Below are positions 20,130 to 21,391 of a DNA stretch of 21,391 nucleotides, piece by piece. Source of the stretch: a virus; IMG/VR virus record IMGVR_UViG_3300015245_000233, positions 1 through 21,391 of that record, one strand, 5' to 3'. The translations under genes were made by a program, and so were the position numbers. Numbering within the stretch: the stretch's first letter is position 1; the number at the start of each line of letters is the position of its first letter. The notes beneath the pieces are model-generated. The model was not told the DNA's origin. It was given only the letters and a program-made list of their open reading frames with translations, and made no database searches.

Positions 20130-20224
20130 TTCATGTTGTAACGTGGAGAAGGGACTCGGTAGTTGAGTTATCTGGGGAGATATCTATGATCACCGGGTCC
20201 GATTCTCCGAAAGAAGGTAAAGAG

Positions 20225-20554
20225 ATGACCGAAGCGAAGCGGGGGAGTGCGGCGGAGTTACAGAGTGCTGCGAATGAATTGCTGCGAGAGCTGAACGCTA
20301 AAGTGTTCGGCGATCACATCGACATTGTCAAGTTGCCTGAAGCTGTGGGTATGTGTGAAGACTTCGCCAAGGATTACGCCCTAAGCGTTCAGCCCCGGTG
20401 TGATAGATGGGCTGAGGGCTGGCAGCGTGGCGTGGAAGATGTGGCTGACCTGTGTAGCGATTGGGATATGCCGGATAGGTTGATTTTACAGATTCAGCGG
20501 CTAAAGCTACCGTCCCCAGCCCACGGCCCGAACCCGGAGAAGGGAACACGATGA
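20225..20554 (+). CDS. Hypothetical protein with KRGSAAE N-terminus
   Basis: The product starts MTEAKRGSAAELQSAANELL and is 109 residues, helical and acidic, with DYALSVQPRCDRWAEGWQRG in the middle. The ATG at 20225 is chosen because GAAGG lies 7 bases upstream and because the paralogous gene at 20733 starts with the same KRGSAAE phrase at that distance. An ATG at 20186 in frame, with GGGGAGA upstream, would add 13 residues and is a real alternative. The DNA around KRGSAAE is nearly identical in both genes. The end overlaps the next gene in an ATGA. Function is unknown. Confidence 0.6.
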   Translation: MTEAKRGSAAELQSAANELLRELNAKVFGDHIDIVKLPEAVGMCEDFAKDYALSVQPRCDRWAEGWQRGVEDVADLCSDWDMPDRLILQIQRLKLPSPAHGPNPEKGTR

Positions 20555-20736
20555 GCAAACAGGAAAGTACTTGCGATCAGTTCATCCGCATGGCCGGGAA
20601 ACTGGTGGATGAGTTGGGCGGCAAAGGTGTAGTCAGCGGGCCAATCTCGATTATGCAAATGCCGCATGAATCTCGGGAGCATTTCTACGTGGCTGTGAAG
20701 ATATTCGGCAAGAAACCAACGAAGGTGATCCCATGA
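20551..20736 (+). CDS. Small hypothetical protein, 61 residues
   Basis: The product starts MSKQESTCDQFIRMAGKLVD, has a Gly-rich turn (ELGGKGVVSG) and a beta-rich end (HFYVAVKIFGKKP). ATGA overlaps join it to both neighbours, so it is part of a translationally coupled series. There is no membrane helix or clear metal site. The helix then strand arrangement gives no family. The function is unknown. Confidence 0.6.
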   Translation: MSKQESTCDQFIRMAGKLVDELGGKGVVSGPISIMQMPHESREHFYVAVKIFGKKPTKVIP

Positions 20737-21119
20737 GTAGCGAAGTGAAGCGGGGGAGTGCGGCAGAGCAGGCATTCGAAGAGTGGCTAGGGACGGAGAC
20801 TTGCGAAGTTCATTGGGACGAATCCGCCGAGAAGAATGCTAGATATGGCTGGCAAGCTGGAATCGCCTACGCCCTGAGCGTCCCACCTCGGTGGATCGCC
20901 GTGAGCGAGAGGTTGCCGGAGCTTTCTGTGTATGGCGCTCCGCAAATGGTATTGATGGCAGTCGTTGGCAGAGAACTACCCGAGATGGGATGGAAATTGG
21001 CCGACGAGTGCAAGTGGCAGTCGGTTGAAACGGAGCCGTGCGACATGCCGATTTATTTCGACATGGATCAGATTACGCATTGGATGCCCCTGCCTCAATC
21101 ACCTAAAGGTGCTAAGTGA
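20733..21119 (+). CDS. DUF551-containing protein with KRGSAAE N-terminus
   Basis: This 128-residue product has two parts. Residues 1-50 begin MSSEVKRGSAAEQAFEEWLG and include GIAYALSVPPRW, matching the protein at 20225. Residues 50-125 form a DUF551 domain: WIAVSERLPE at the start and ITHWMPLPQSP at the end are its hallmark phrases. DUF551 is common in phages and their hosts, often fused to other small modules, and its function is not known. ATGA and GTGA overlaps tie it to both neighbours. The N-terminal module appears to have been duplicated within the operon. Confidence 0.8.
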   Translation: MSSEVKRGSAAEQAFEEWLGTETCEVHWDESAEKNARYGWQAGIAYALSVPPRWIAVSERLPELSVYGAPQMVLMAVVGRELPEMGWKLADECKWQSVETEPCDMPIYFDMDQITHWMPLPQSPKGAK

Positions 21120-21391
21120 CCCAATCTGACACTCCTCAGCGTTGCCCGAAATGCGGCAAGGAATTACAAGACTTGCAAACTTGGACGGACGTAGAGCATT
21201 ACCGATGCTTCGATTGTAACGAGGAAATTACGCGGATTCGCCAGGCAGCTGCGACGCCCCGCCCTATAAGACAAGCTGGCAAGCATTTGCGCTCAATTAC
21301 TACGCCAGTTAAGCCAACTGGGCAAGATGATCCGGAGTCTGACGTGGACGAACCCACCCCTGCCCCGAAGCCGCCCCACGGCAATACAAGC
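21116..21391 (+). CDS. Zinc-ribbon protein (partial at right edge)
   Basis: A GTG at 21116 overlaps the DUF551 stop (GTGA) and opens a frame that stays open to the end of the window (92 codons seen). The start reads (M)TQSDTPQRCPKCGKELQDL and continues with YRCFDCNEEITRI, giving a Cys-x2-Cys, Cys-x2-Cys zinc ribbon in the first 45 residues. A basic stretch and a Pro/Asp-rich disordered tail follow. Such ribbons bind nucleic acid or other proteins. The C-terminus lies outside the window. The start is inferred from the overlap, as no clear ribosome site stands apart from the upstream codons. Confidence 0.65.
   Translation, partial: MTQSDTPQRCPKCGKELQDLQTWTDVEHYRCFDCNEEITRIRQAAATPRPIRQAGKHLRSITTPVKPTGQDDPESDVDEPTPAPKPPHGNTS

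Noticed and set aside
20000-20160. HDV-like ribozyme, hammerhead, tRNA or riboswitch
   Set aside because: GGCGGCACAGTCCCAG recalls HDV and GTGAAAGTC recalls a hammerhead core or group II domain V, but the pairings in the required order are missing; no T-arm or anticodon arm is present for a tRNA.
1-21391. CRISPR array, tRNA genes, insertion sequences, integrase or attachment sites
   Set aside because: No regularly spaced repeats, cloverleaf, transposase or recombinase motifs were seen on either strand.

Overview
The window looks like part of a tailed dsDNA bacteriophage (Caudoviricetes) or a prophage. The evidence is a large terminase subunit, a probable portal, a probable small terminase, a glycine/threonine-rich virion repeat protein, two endonuclease VII-type HNH genes, and many tiny genes joined by ATGA, TAATG or GTGA stop/start overlaps. 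Base composition is roughly balanced, with several AT-richer islands (about 2728-3159, 7191-7754, 12000-12460, 13449-13700 and 19343-19513). The host is not identified. Two Sec-type signal peptides and ordinary TTGACA/TATAAT-like promoters only point to a bacterium. No integrase, lysin, major capsid, polymerase or tRNA is seen, so the window is incomplete.

Layout. Positions 1-10721 form one minus-strand virion and packaging operon. Read in its own direction it contains a small unknown protein, a terminase small-subunit candidate, a short acidic protein, TerL, an endonuclease VII-like HNH protein, five small proteins, a large portal, a second endonuclease VII-like protein, a histidine phosphatase with an inserted cysteine cluster, a coiled-coil protein and a tail/adhesin-type repeat protein. 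A further gene runs off the left edge. A candidate promoter (TTGACA, 17 bp, TACTAT) with an overlapping palindrome lies upstream at 10833-10861. Three micro-genes of 54, 31 and 21 codons lie further upstream on the same strand, followed by a large hairpin.

Positions 11522-11810 are a divergent control region with promoters facing both ways and repeated GTTCAA words. From 11811 to 16346 a plus-strand run of small overlapping genes (zinc-knuckle proteins, a ribbon-helix-helix protein, small membrane proteins) contains one large passenger: a secreted right-handed beta-helix protein. The run ends in a clear terminator. Two further plus-strand promoters at 16430 and 16760 serve a second ribbon-helix-helix protein and a DUF3102-like protein plus a cysteine-containing partner, ending in another terminator at 17889-17915. 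A noncoding 385-bp stretch (17860-18244) carries clustered AGCAGGAGAA repeats beside a convergent minus-strand RepA/RadA-like ATPase, and is a candidate replication origin. From 19265 rightwards, a plus-strand promoter precedes an AT-rich two-helix membrane peptide, a secreted 154-residue protein, an unassigned structured-RNA candidate (20000-20129), and a coupled series of four genes including a DUF551 protein and a zinc-ribbon protein cut by the right edge.

The most unusual signals are: a 19-bp motif dispersed in four copies, two of which form the 11094-11169 hairpin; the structured-RNA candidate at 20000-20129; the iteron cluster beside the ATPase; a family of promoters sharing GACTAC words; a folded leader at 10294-10363; and two secreted proteins carried by a phage-like element.
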